A model generated the notes under the pieces. It was not told the origin of the DNA. It searched no databases and saw nothing but the letters and a program-made list of their open reading frames with translations. The translations under genes and the position numbers were made by a program. DNA of 64,000 nt from Deltaproteobacteria bacterium (GTDB lineage: Bacteria; Myxococcota; Myxococcia; Myxococcales; 40CM-4-68-19). Location of the stretch: assembly GCA_005879315.1 (NCBI GenBank), contig VBLC01000071.1, positions 1 to 64,000 of the forward strand, in the 5' to 3' direction. Every line of letters begins with the position of its first letter. Positions within the stretch are counted from its first letter, which is position 1. Below, one piece after another: positions 19,878-29,494 of this stretch.

Positions 19878-19904
19878 CCACTTCTTTCCACTTCGATCCA
19901 CCAC
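19878..19904 (-). promoter_or_regulatory. MraZ-box-like operator: three GTGG repeats at 10-bp spacing
   Basis: On the minus strand GTGG occurs at 19901-19898, 19891-19888 and 19881-19878, exactly 10 bases apart, with similar flanks (GTGGATCGAA, GTGGAAAGAA, GTGGATCAGC). A fourth overlapping GTGG lies at 19904-19901. Known MraZ operators are short G-rich direct repeats with about one helical turn between copies, next to the mraZ promoter. Here they lie 20-46 bases upstream of the mraZ GTG. Confidence 0.75.
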
Positions 19905-19917
19905 GGCGGCGAGGGGC

Positions 19918-19923
19918 TGTCAA
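19918..19923 (-). promoter_or_regulatory. Candidate -35 element of the dcw (mraZ) promoter
   Basis: A consensus TTGACA lies on the minus strand 59 bases upstream of the mraZ GTG. The matching -10 position, 16-18 bases downstream, falls on the first GTGG repeat and is a poor match (TGGATC). MraZ binding there would block the polymerase directly. The -10 box is uncertain. Confidence 0.5.
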
Positions 19924-20035
19924 GCAACGGGATCCTGAACGGAAATGCAGGCGGACAGCTTGCGGAGCGCGCCTTCTCCCACCCCCGCGGGTAGCGCAGG
20001 CGACAACCGATTCGGTAGTCAGAAGTGGGCCGCGC

Positions 20036-21949
20036 TCAGTAGTAGAAGAGCAGCTGGAGCGCAGCTTCGGTGGCGCCGATCTGGCGGCGCCAATCGAGGC
20101 CGAGGCAGAGTCCGGGCCGGGCTTCCCAACGCAGAGTCGAAGAGAGCGACCAGCCGGAGCGGACCAGGGCCGCGGGGAAGTAGAGCCATTGCGCCGAGGC
20201 GATCCAGACGGTTCGGTCGCTCAGGCGCAGCCGCGCGCCTCCCGAGGGGCCGACACCCGCTCGCAGCGCCGGCGCGCGCTCGAGACCGCGCAAGGAAGGC
20301 GAGGCCTGGATCGCGACGTCGCCGAGTGCGAAGAGCGCGAACCGCTCCTCGGCCATCGCGAGGGTGAAGCCGCTCCCCATCTCGAACGCGCCCGCGAGGC
20401 AGCCGTCGCAGCCGCCGTCGCGCAGCCGGCGCGCGCCGGCGCGGACTTTCCAGGAGAGCGATTGATCGAAAGCGGAGACGGCGTGCAGCGAGACGACGTC
20501 GACCAGCTCCGCGCTCTCGAGCTCGACGGAGCCGCCGCGGGAATAGGCTCGCAGCGAGAGCGGGAAGAATTCGATCTGCGACAGCTCCGGATAGCCCGCC
20601 GGAGGATCGTCGAGAGCGTGCAGCCCCAGGCGGAAACCGAGCGAGAGCATCGCGCCGCGCGCGCTCGACCAGCCGCCGTCGGTCTCGATCCGCTGCGAGC
20701 CGTGGCCCTGGTCGGGCCGCTTGTCGAGCGGCGGCCGGATGACGAGCTCTGCGCTGGGTTGCAGGATCGAGGCGCGCCGCTCGAGCACGCGCTGCTTGAT
20801 GCGGCCGCCCTCGCCGTCGGGCTCCACCGGCAGGTCCTTGGCGTAGCGGACGTCGACCAGGTCCGCGGCCGCGTCGAAGATGCGGATCTGCTCGGGCGAG
20901 GAAAATGAGACGCGCGCCTCGGGATTCCTGGCGAGCGTCTGCACGGTCTCGACCTCGTCGCGCGGCATCCCGTCGATCCGCGCGCGGAACTGCGTCATCG
21001 CGCTGGGGCGATAGCGCACGGCGCGAACCAGGCCGGGGTTGGCGTAGAGCGCCTTGACGGTGTCGGCCGGCACCACCGGCACCTTGAGCTCCTCGAGCAG
21101 ATGCAGCTCGGGCGCAGCCGCTTCCAGCGCGGCGAGCACCTGATAGGAGCAATTCTCGTCGATGTAATAGTAATCGAACCAGGTCGAGCCCAGCTCGAAG
21201 ACGTGCGCGGCGAGGAGGGCGACCTGGGCCGGAGTGAGGGAGAGCTCGTACTCCCAGATGTCGCGCGATTCATAGTCATTGTACTCGCGGACTTTGTAAT
21301 AGTAAGGGAACAGTCGAAAGTATCCGCGGAACAAGCCGGTCAGCCCCTTGAAGGCGTAAAGGATGGGATTGCTGGTATCGGCGGTCGCGGAATAATCGAT
21401 GCCCGCGTCGAGAAGCTCGCGCTTCTCCGGCGAGACGGCCGGGTCGTTCTTGCGGATGCGCAGGAAGGTATGGCCGAAAGCGGAGGCGGGATTGTTCAAG
21501 TAATAGGAAGAAAAGATGATGCTGACCGATTCCGGCTGCAGCCTCCGCCAGTACTCGTCGAGCCGCGGGCAGGAGACCTCGGGGACGTCGAACCCGAGCT
21601 TGGCGTGCAGCCAGGCGGCGCGCGCGGGAAAGCGGCAAGGCGGAGGCAACAAGCCGCGCGCTTTCTCCTCCTCCTTCAGCTCGATCGATCCGAGGACCCC
21701 GCGCAGGGTCGCCTCCAGCTCGGCCGCCGGATCGCGCGCTCCGTCTGGAGCGAGGAAGAAGTCGGGTCCGTCGGCCTCGCTCTTGAGGCCGCCCAGAAGC
21801 GTCTTGTGCCAGTGGCCGAGCTTGATCCACTGCGGCTCCTCCGCAAGCCGCAGCGCGCGCGCCCGGGCGATCAGCTCCTGCAAAGACGACGCTGCTCGCG
21901 CAGGCATGGCCCACGCGAGCAGCGACCCGAGCACCAGCGCCTTCAACAT
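20036..21949 (-). CDS. DUF4105 (Lnb-type) periplasmic/outer-membrane protein
   Basis: This encodes 637 residues with a signal peptide (MLKALVLGSLLAWAMPARAA). The N-terminal half carries DUF4105 hallmarks: NNPASAFGHTFLRIRK, IDYSATADTSNPILYAFKGL, a tyrosine-rich FRLFPYYYKVREYNDYE stretch and DENCSYQVLAALE. The family is also called the lacto-N-biosidase N-terminal domain and includes conserved His/Cys residues reminiscent of NlpC/P60-like enzymes. The C-terminal part is beta-rich and ends LQLLFYY, as in an outer-membrane barrel. The start is placed at the signal peptide. It follows the DUF3015 gene by 10 bases, so the two probably act together. Confidence 0.8.
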   Translation of the reverse strand: MLKALVLGSLLAWAMPARAASSLQELIARARALRLAEEPQWIKLGHWHKTLLGGLKSEADGPDFFLAPDGARDPAAELEATLRGVLGSIELKEEEKARGLLPPPCRFPARAAWLHAKLGFDVPEVSCPRLDEYWRRLQPESVSIIFSSYYLNNPASAFGHTFLRIRKNDPAVSPEKRELLDAGIDYSATADTSNPILYAFKGLTGLFRGYFRLFPYYYKVREYNDYESRDIWEYELSLTPAQVALLAAHVFELGSTWFDYYYIDENCSYQVLAALEAAAPELHLLEELKVPVVPADTVKALYANPGLVRAVRYRPSAMTQFRARIDGMPRDEVETVQTLARNPEARVSFSSPEQIRIFDAAADLVDVRYAKDLPVEPDGEGGRIKQRVLERRASILQPSAELVIRPPLDKRPDQGHGSQRIETDGGWSSARGAMLSLGFRLGLHALDDPPAGYPELSQIEFFPLSLRAYSRGGSVELESAELVDVVSLHAVSAFDQSLSWKVRAGARRLRDGGCDGCLAGAFEMGSGFTLAMAEERFALFALGDVAIQASPSLRGLERAPALRAGVGPSGGARLRLSDRTVWIASAQWLYFPAALVRSGWSLSSTLRWEARPGLCLGLDWRRQIGATEAALQLLFYY

Positions 21950-21959
21950 CCAGTCATCA

Positions 21960-22427
21960 TCATCCCAACTTGCCGCAGGCCAAAGCCTTGCCGCGCAGCG
22001 TGGAGAGGATGGCGTCCGCCACCTGACCCGAGGGTGCCGCAGCGCTGGGGAAGATGCTCGAATAGTTCTTCTGCAAGGCGCTCCCCACCGCGCTCGCATC
22101 GCTGCAGCCGGCCAGCACCGCCAGGTTTTTCACCGTCTCGCCCTGCCCGCGCGAGATGTCCTTGGCGAGAGCCTCGCGGTTGGTTTCGGTGAAGGACTTG
22201 ATGCTCGCCAGGCCGCCGCTGGTGTCGACGCAGTTCGAAGTGCCGGTGGTGATGCCGAAGGTCTGGCTGCCGAAGGTCCCGTTGGTGGTGGCGGCGAAGA
22301 TCTGCACGATGCCTTTCTGGTTGCCGAAGACCATCGAGCCCAGCCCGCAGCCCGCTGTCCCGTACTTGTCTGCCATCGCTGCCGTGCTCAGACACAGCAG
22401 CCCCGCTACGACGAGCATCTTGCGCAT
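21960..22427 (-). CDS. DUF3015 family secreted protein
   Basis: This encodes 155 residues with a clear signal peptide ([19 protein letters not shown]). The mature part has the DUF3015 pattern: [20 protein letters not shown], then [11 protein letters not shown], then [19 protein letters not shown] and a terminal cysteine region ([10 protein letters not shown]). The function of the family is unknown. Four spaced cysteines suggest two disulfides in the periplasm. GGGGAGGA precedes the ATG. It leads a two-gene unit with the DUF4105 gene. Confidence 0.82.
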   Translation of the reverse strand: MRKMLVVAGLLCLSTAAMADKYGTAGCGLGSMVFGNQKGIVQIFAATTNGTFGSQTFGITTGTSNCVDTSGGLASIKSFTETNREALAKDISRGQGETVKNLAVLAGCSDASAVGSALQKNYSSIFPSAAAPSGQVADAILSTLRGKALACGKLG

Positions 22428-22477
22428 GTGGTCCTCCCCTCAAGGGTTCACGTCGGTACGACAACATCCGCGTACCT

Positions 22478-24229
22478 CTACGTAAGCCGATCGTCAACCA
22501 ACCCCTCGATGACCGCGCGCGCGATGGGATGGTAGGCGTGGCGCGATTCCCGATAGATGCGCTGCGCGGTCTCGCGCCCGGTCCTGGCCAGCTCGCTGAA
22601 GATCGGGCGCAGATATTTCATCCGGCCCGTCTCGCGCGCGATTCTGCGGGCGCCCTCGATCCCTTCGCTCATGCCGGCGCGCAGCTGCAAAAGCACGAAG
22701 CTGTGGCGCAGCTCGAGGCTCCTTCGCTCCGAGAGACCGAAGAGTCCGTCGAGCGCCCTGACCGTGTCGCGCTCGGGCGCAGGCAGCGACTTCAGATAGA
22801 CGAGCAGCTCGGTGGGATTGAGCCGCTGCTCCGGCAGCTTCTGCCGCGACGCCAGCTCTTGCAGCTCGCGCAGCCGCGCCGACTGCGGCCGCGGCGCATC
22901 TTCGGGAACGCCGGGCTCATCGATGAAGCGGAGCGCTCCGGCGCGCGCCGCGAGGCCGGGCAGCCGTGCCTCCAGCGCCTCGAGAAAATCCTGCGTGACG
23001 ATGCTGCGGAAGCGGAACTTCTCCAGATACCAGCGGAGGAATCCATCCCAGGCCTCGCGGCCGGCCAGCTCCTCGAGGCGGCGCAGGAGCAGAAATCCCT
23101 TCTCGTAGGGGACGGTGGAGTACGCCTGGTCGGGATCGACGCCCGCGAGATCGTTGCGCAGCCGCGTCAGCTGGGGCTGATCCTCGAAGCGCTCCAGCGC
23201 GACGGCGAGATCGTGCGCGCCCACGGCCGCGTGCAGCTCGGCCATCTCGCGGCCCTCGAGCGCCTCGAGAATTCGCCGTTCGGCGTAGACGGTGAATCCC
23301 TCGTTGAGCCAGAAGTCGTTGGCGGAAGCGTTGGTGACCAGATTCCCTGTCCAGGCGTGCGCCAGCTCGTGCGCGAGGACGTTCACCAGCGACTTGTCGC
23401 CGGCGATGATCGAGGGCGTGACGAAGGTGAGGCGCGGATTCTCCATGCCGCCATAGGGGAAGGAGGGAGGCATGACGAGGATGTCGAAGCGATCCCACTC
23501 GTAGGGTCCGAAGAGCCGTTCGGCCGCGCCGATCATCCGCTCGACGCCGGCGAACTCCTCTGCAGCCGCGTCGGCGACCGCGCGCTCGGACCAGACGGCG
23601 CTGCGCGGCGAGAGCTGGCGCGGGACGAGATCGCCCACGGCGAAGGCGAGCAGATAAGGGGGAATGGGCTGCGGCATTTCGAAGACGTCGGTGGCGCGGC
23701 CCTCGCCGGCGGGTTCACGCCCCTTGGCGGCGGCGGCCATCAGGGTGCGCAGTCGCACGGGCACGGTGAAGCGCGCCGACTTCACCGTCACCCGGATGCG
23801 CGGCGTGTCCTGCAACGGCAGGAGCGATCGGGCGTGGATGGGTTGGCACTGCGAATAGAGAAAGGGCTGCGCGCCGTCCGCCGTCTGCGCCGGAGCGAGC
23901 CACTGCAGCGCGCTCGCCTCGGGGCTCGTCGCGTAGCGGATGCGCGCTCCCGAAGTGGCGGGCGGAAGATCGATCCGCAGCCGCGAGCCGAGGATCGGCT
24001 CGGGCGGCGAGAGCGCAAAGGGGAGAGTCGCACCGCTCGCCGATCGCACCGAGTCGATGCGCAGTCCGCGGGTATCGAGATCGATCGGCCCCGTCCCCGG
24101 CTGATGAAAGCGAAGCGCCACCTCGCCTTCGAGGACGCGCGAGACGAAATCCACCTCGAGCGAAAGCTCGATGCTCTTCGTCTGCGGCTGATCGCTGTCT
24201 GCGTAGCTGTGCGGGTCGAGGCGGGGCAT
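22478..24229 (-). CDS. M1 family metallopeptidase (aminopeptidase)
   Basis: Zinc aminopeptidase of 583 residues in the leukotriene A4 hydrolase/aminopeptidase group. The exopeptidase motif GGMEN is at residues 260-264. The zinc site is H287-E-L-A-H291 with the third ligand E310 (HELAH-x18-E), and FLLLRRLEEL follows. The N-terminal beta domain starts near YADSDQPQTKSIELSLEVDF. No signal peptide is visible, so it probably works in the cytoplasm on peptides. It is the downstream neighbour of a trehalose-phosphatase-like gene, with no obvious functional link. Confidence 0.92.
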   Translation of the reverse strand: MPRLDPHSYADSDQPQTKSIELSLEVDFVSRVLEGEVALRFHQPGTGPIDLDTRGLRIDSVRSASGATLPFALSPPEPILGSRLRIDLPPATSGARIRYATSPEASALQWLAPAQTADGAQPFLYSQCQPIHARSLLPLQDTPRIRVTVKSARFTVPVRLRTLMAAAAKGREPAGEGRATDVFEMPQPIPPYLLAFAVGDLVPRQLSPRSAVWSERAVADAAAEEFAGVERMIGAAERLFGPYEWDRFDILVMPPSFPYGGMENPRLTFVTPSIIAGDKSLVNVLAHELAHAWTGNLVTNASANDFWLNEGFTVYAERRILEALEGREMAELHAAVGAHDLAVALERFEDQPQLTRLRNDLAGVDPDQAYSTVPYEKGFLLLRRLEELAGREAWDGFLRWYLEKFRFRSIVTQDFLEALEARLPGLAARAGALRFIDEPGVPEDAPRPQSARLRELQELASRQKLPEQRLNPTELLVYLKSLPAPERDTVRALDGLFGLSERRSLELRHSFVLLQLRAGMSEGIEGARRIARETGRMKYLRPIFSELARTGRETAQRIYRESRHAYHPIARAVIEGLVDDRLT

Positions 24230-24241
24230 CGCCCCGCAATC

Positions 24242-25117
24242 CTATGCGCTCCGGCGCCGCGCGTCCGCCAGCCAATGAACCAGGCGGATCACCTCGCCGC
24301 AGTCCGCGACATGCCAGCGGGCAGCGGTACCGCTGCGCGGCGGCGGACCGACATGGACCGTGATTCCGCCGCGGCGATTGAGCAGCTTGAACGCCTCTTC
24401 GTCGCCATCGCCCGCGCCGGCATAGACGGCCATCGCCTCGGGGAAGCCGACCAACAGGCCGAGAACCGCGCGGCCGATGCTGGCGTCCTGCGGCAGCGCC
24501 TCGAGCGAGTCGGCGCCGCGGCGCAGCTGCAACCCCTCGCCTGCGACCAGCGCGCCGAATTGCTCGGCGGCCGCGACGCGCACGTCGGGAGCGGCGTGGC
24601 GCAAGTGGAGCACCAGACACCAGGTGCGATCTTCGAGCGCGATGCCGGCCGCCTGCAGCGCCCCCATCCTCGAGCAGGCGCGGCGCAGCTTCTCGACCGC
24701 CTTCTCGGCGCCTTCGAGATCCGGCTCGGTCACGAGCCGCAGCCCCACCCCCTGCACGTCGGCGCCATGCACTCCCACGTAGGCGAGCCGGTGCAGCCGC
24801 AACCGCCGCTGCAGGGTCTCGACGCTCCGGGAGGAAATCACCGCGCCCCGCGTGTTCGGTGCTGCACAAAGCCTGATGAGCGCAGCCCGCGCGGCGGGAT
24901 TGGTGCGCAGGTGACCGTGCGCAGCCCGCTGGGCGAGCGCGTGATCGAACGAAAAGAATCCGTAGAGCGCGGCCGCCTCGGCGATTCGCTCGCTCAGACT
25001 GTCCGCTTCCGACCAGAGCGGCCGGACCGCCCCCGTACGACCTACCTCCGAGTTTGGCACAAGCCCCCCGCCCGAGACCCCCACAGGGAAGTTGTGCACG
25101 CACATTGGAGCTTGCAC
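24242..25117 (-). CDS. Trehalose-6-phosphate phosphatase-like HAD protein, probably inactive
   Basis: This encodes 291 residues whose order of motifs follows OtsB-type phosphatases: FFSFDHAL (near 54-61), AVISSRSVETLQRRL, AYVGVHGADVQG, and AVYAGAGDGDEEAF near the end, then GITVHVG and a final EVIRLVHWLAD. In active enzymes the first motif is DxDGT and the last is GDDxTDE. Here the nucleophilic aspartate is Ser56, GDD is AGD, and the usual KG pair is absent (PQDASIG). I infer a pseudo-phosphatase with a regulatory or structural role. The start is uncertain: GTG 25117 or ATG 25105. Family assignment is by motif order only. Confidence 0.6.
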   Translation of the reverse strand: MQAPMCVHNFPVGVSGGGLVPNSEVGRTGAVRPLWSEADSLSERIAEAAALYGFFSFDHALAQRAAHGHLRTNPAARAALIRLCAAPNTRGAVISSRSVETLQRRLRLHRLAYVGVHGADVQGVGLRLVTEPDLEGAEKAVEKLRRACSRMGALQAAGIALEDRTWCLVLHLRHAAPDVRVAAAEQFGALVAGEGLQLRRGADSLEALPQDASIGRAVLGLLVGFPEAMAVYAGAGDGDEEAFKLLNRRGGITVHVGPPPRSGTAARWHVADCGEVIRLVHWLADARRRSA

Positions 25118-25123
25118 GTCGAA

Positions 25124-26881
<1,758 letters not shown>

Positions 26882-27014
26882 GCGCGCCTCCTGACGACGC
26901 AATGCGATCCGCGTCATGACGCCACGCGCAATTCATTTGTGCATCTGTGCTGGATGGTGCAAGGGGTCGCTCAGCCGGCCGCGCAGCGGCTGACGAAATT
27001 CTTCGGGGGTCCCT

Positions 27015-27194
27015 CTAGCGGTCGACGAGGCGGCGGAGCGTCTTGCGCAGGCTCTCGTCGACGGAGGCGAGGGCGATCCGCTCCTCGGTGGAGAGGGCGG
27101 GCTGCGCTTCGAGTTGCGCGGCGCGCCTCGATCGCTCCGCGAGCGAGAGGAGGCAGACCAGAGCGGAGGCGACCGTTGCGACCGTCAGTTTCAT
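27015..27194 (-). CDS. Small hypothetical membrane-anchored protein
   Basis: A 59-residue frame starts MKLTVATVASALVCLLSLAE, which looks like a signal peptide or membrane anchor. A charged helical tail rich in Arg, Glu and Leu follows (STEERIALASVDESLRKTLR) and it ends at TAG. GAGG lies about 9 bases upstream of the ATG. It is divergent from carD, with 112 bp between the starts, and ends 133 bp before the acyl-CoA dehydrogenase gene. No family is recognised. The coding call rests on the start context and hydrophobic/charged layout. Confidence 0.45.
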   Translation of the reverse strand: MKLTVATVASALVCLLSLAERSRRAAQLEAQPALSTEERIALASVDESLRKTLRRLVDR

Positions 27195-27306
27195 TTGCGA
27201 TCCTCGGGCGTTCCGATTCCGTCAACCTCCCACCGGCGCGCGTTCCGTCAACTTTCCTGCCCAGCGCCTTGCGCGCCGCTTCGCGCTGCGGTAGCCAAAA
27301 CGCTTC

Positions 27307-28212
27307 ATGGCGAGCAAACAGCCACAGGAGCCGGTCATCGGCGATGGCAGCCTCCACGTCGGCGACCGCGTCGTCTATCCCAACCAGGGCATCTGCCGGA
27401 TCACCGGGGTCTCGGTAAAGCAGATCGCCGGCCGCGACTGGGAAGTGGTCACCCTCCGGCGCGAGGAGGATGGCGCCACCGTCATGGTTCCGCGCGGCAA
27501 GGTGATGGGCATCGGACTGCGCAAGGTGGCCGACATCGATGCCATCGACAAAGTCTTCGATCTGCTGGCGGCGCCTGGCAACGATCCCCAGCTGGACTGG
27601 AAGATCCGTCACCGCGAGAACGCAGATCTCATGAGCGGCGGCGGCCTCTTCGGCACGGTGGCCGTGCTCAAGAGCCTGCATGCGCTCAGCCGGGTGCGGC
27701 CGCTGCCGCAGAAAGAGCGCGAGCTGTACGACAACGCGCGCCACCTGCTGGTCGGCGAGATCGCTGCGGCGATGAACATTCCCCTGCACGTCGCCGAGGA
27801 CAATCTCGACTACGCGCTCTGGCCGCCGCCGGGGATGAAGCGCAAGGGGCAAGTCCTGCCGCCCGCGACACTCGGGCCGCCCGCGCCGGTGGTGCGCGCC
27901 GCAGAAGAGGAGATCGGTCTCGAGGAGGACGAAGAGGAAGCAGCTCCGCCTCCGCCGGTCGCCGCCGAAGAGGAAGAAGAGGAAGGCGAGGAGAAGGCCG
28001 CGCCCGCGCCTCCCCCGCATGCGCCGAAGGCGGAGACGCCGAGAGCGAAAGCGAAGCCCGCCCGCCATCCGCGTCCAGCTCCGCATCCGGCGAAGAAGGC
28101 CAAGCCTGCGGCGAAGAAGCCAGCGGCAAAGAAAGCGCCGCCCAAGAAGGCGCCGAAGAAGAAGGCCGCGGCGAAGAAGGCCGCCGCGAAGAAGACGAAA
28201 GGCAAGCGATGA
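27307..28212 (+). CDS. carD: CarD-type transcriptional regulator with histone H1-like tail
   Basis: This encodes 301 residues. Residues about 15-75 form the CarD/CdnL/TRCF RNA-polymerase-interacting domain (HVGDRVVYPNQGICRITGVS, then VPRGKVMGIGLRKVADIDAI), followed by a helical region to about 170. Next come an acidic, glutamate-rich stretch (about 200-230) and a Lys/Ala/Pro-rich tail (about 235-301) resembling histone H1. In Myxococcus the tail instead carries AT-hooks. CarD acts with CarG at promoters, several of them ECF-sigma dependent, in light and developmental responses. Its stop overlaps the carG start (ATGA), which strongly supports the assignment. Confidence 0.9.
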   Translation: MASKQPQEPVIGDGSLHVGDRVVYPNQGICRITGVSVKQIAGRDWEVVTLRREEDGATVMVPRGKVMGIGLRKVADIDAIDKVFDLLAAPGNDPQLDWKIRHRENADLMSGGGLFGTVAVLKSLHALSRVRPLPQKERELYDNARHLLVGEIAAAMNIPLHVAEDNLDYALWPPPGMKRKGQVLPPATLGPPAPVVRAAEEEIGLEEDEEEAAPPPPVAAEEEEEEGEEKAAPAPPPHAPKAETPRAKAKPARHPRPAPHPAKKAKPAAKKPAAKKAPPKKAPKKKAAAKKAAAKKTKGKR

Positions 28213-28745
28213 TCCGCCTCGTCACGCTCTCGGAGTTTCCACCCGACGTGATCGACTTCATCGCCCGCCGCGTGCATGCCGCGTACGGCATGGGCTGCGA
28301 ATTCGAGGGCGAGGGCGAGATGCCCAGCGGCGCTCTCGACGAGGAGCAGTCGGCCTACAACGCCGTCAAGGTGGTGGAGGAGATCGACGACGACGTCGCG
28401 CTCTACGCGGACGACAAGATCCTCTACCTGACGCGTGAGCCGCTGACGGCGCCCGAGGGACCGATGGGCCGCGGCCCGGTCGACGGCTACGCACAGTACG
28501 GCGGCGGCAAGGCGGTGATCACCTCGCACGGCCTGGGCGAGAAGGGCCTTCCGCCGCTCGAGGTCGGCCTGGCCAAGCGCGCCGCGCATTACGTCGGACA
28601 TCTCTGGGACCTGCACCATTGCTTCGATCCGCGCTGCGCCATGCACCCGGGCTGGTCGCCGGGTTTTGCCGCCTATCCTGACGTCGCGCTCTGCCTCTTC
28701 GACCGGGAGAAGAGCGAGCGAAAGATCAAGCTGGGCTCCACCTGA
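28209..28745 (+). CDS. carG: CarG, zinc-binding partner of CarD
   Basis: This encodes 178 residues with an archaemetzincin-like fold signature but without the protease glutamate. The motif reads H127-Y-V-G-H131-x5-H137-C138-x4-C143, where real archaemetzincins have HExxH. That is the known feature of CarG, a non-catalytic zinc protein that binds CarD in myxobacteria. MIRLVTLSEFPPDVIDFIAR at the start and DVALCLFDREKSERKIKLGS at the end also fit. It overlaps carD by four bases. The following gene overlaps its stop through CTGA. Confidence 0.85.
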   Translation: MIRLVTLSEFPPDVIDFIARRVHAAYGMGCEFEGEGEMPSGALDEEQSAYNAVKVVEEIDDDVALYADDKILYLTREPLTAPEGPMGRGPVDGYAQYGGGKAVITSHGLGEKGLPPLEVGLAKRAAHYVGHLWDLHHCFDPRCAMHPGWSPGFAAYPDVALCLFDREKSERKIKLGST

Positions 28746-29494
28746 GAAGGATCCTTCCCTTCGCCTCTCTGGTTTGCCTCGGCGCGGGCTCGCTGATCTT
28801 CGATCTCACCTTGCCGTTGCGCTTGCCCTCCGAGCGCGACTGGGCGGAGGCGGCGGGCGCGCTGCGCTCTTCGGCGCGGCCCGGCGATGCGGTGCAGATC
28901 TGGCCGGCCTGGGCGGAGCGGGCGCGGATGTTCGTCGATGCGGCGCCCCTCCTGGCCGAGGAGGATCTCGCGCAGGCCGACTACGTCGGCGTGCAGCGGC
29001 TCTGGCTCCTGTCGCTGCCGCGCGCGCCCTACGCGCGCAATCCGCAGGGCGCGCTACGCGCTCGCGGCGCAACGGCAGCATCGCAAGAGCAACGCTTCGG
29101 CGCGCTCGCGCTGCAGCCCTGGGATCTGCACGCGCCGCAACTGGCAGCCGACCTGACTCGCGCCGACGAAGAGCACGAAGTCGATTACGTCGCCCGCCGC
29201 TGTCTGCGCCTCGCGATCGGATCGCGCATCGCCTCGCGCGGCGCCGCGGGCAGGATCCTGCACTTTCGCGCGGGGATCATCGGCGAGCGCGCCTATGACA
29301 AGGGCCGGCCGCCGATCGTCGTGCAGATCTTCTCCGGCGGCGCGCCGCTCGGCGTGCTCGCCGTCGACGGCCCCGGCTGGCGGAAGCTCGACGTCGAGCT
29401 GCCCTCGGGTCCCGAGGAGCGCGACTTCCTCTTCGCCGTTTCCTCTCCCGACGCCGCGCGCCCCTTCTGCCTGCAGGGTTGGACGACGCGATGA
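28742..29494 (+). CDS. Hypothetical membrane-anchored protein, probable CTG start
   Basis: This encodes about 250 residues of unknown function. With a CTG start at 28742, overlapping the carG stop as CTGA, the protein begins (M)RRILPFASLVCLGAGSLIF, a good membrane anchor. The first conventional start in frame is TTG at 28811, which would delete that helix. The rest looks like an extracytoplasmic globular domain, with AVQIWPAWAERARMFVDAAP, VDYVARRCLRLAIGSR and a beta-rich C-terminus ending RPFCLQGWTTR. The next gene, a GT-C glycosyltransferase, overlaps it by four bases, so it may assist that enzyme. Confidence 0.65.
   Translation: MRRILPFASLVCLGAGSLIFDLTLPLRLPSERDWAEAAGALRSSARPGDAVQIWPAWAERARMFVDAAPLLAEEDLAQADYVGVQRLWLLSLPRAPYARNPQGALRARGATAASQEQRFGALALQPWDLHAPQLAADLTRADEEHEVDYVARRCLRLAIGSRIASRGAAGRILHFRAGIIGERAYDKGRPPIVVQIFSGGAPLGVLAVDGPGWRKLDVELPSGPEERDFLFAVSSPDAARPFCLQGWTTR

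Noticed and set aside
27810-28646. A long minus-strand frame opposite carD and carG with alanine/phenylalanine-rich runs
   Set aside because: The runs are the complement of the CarD Lys/Ala tail; carD and carG have strong family motifs and overlap each other.
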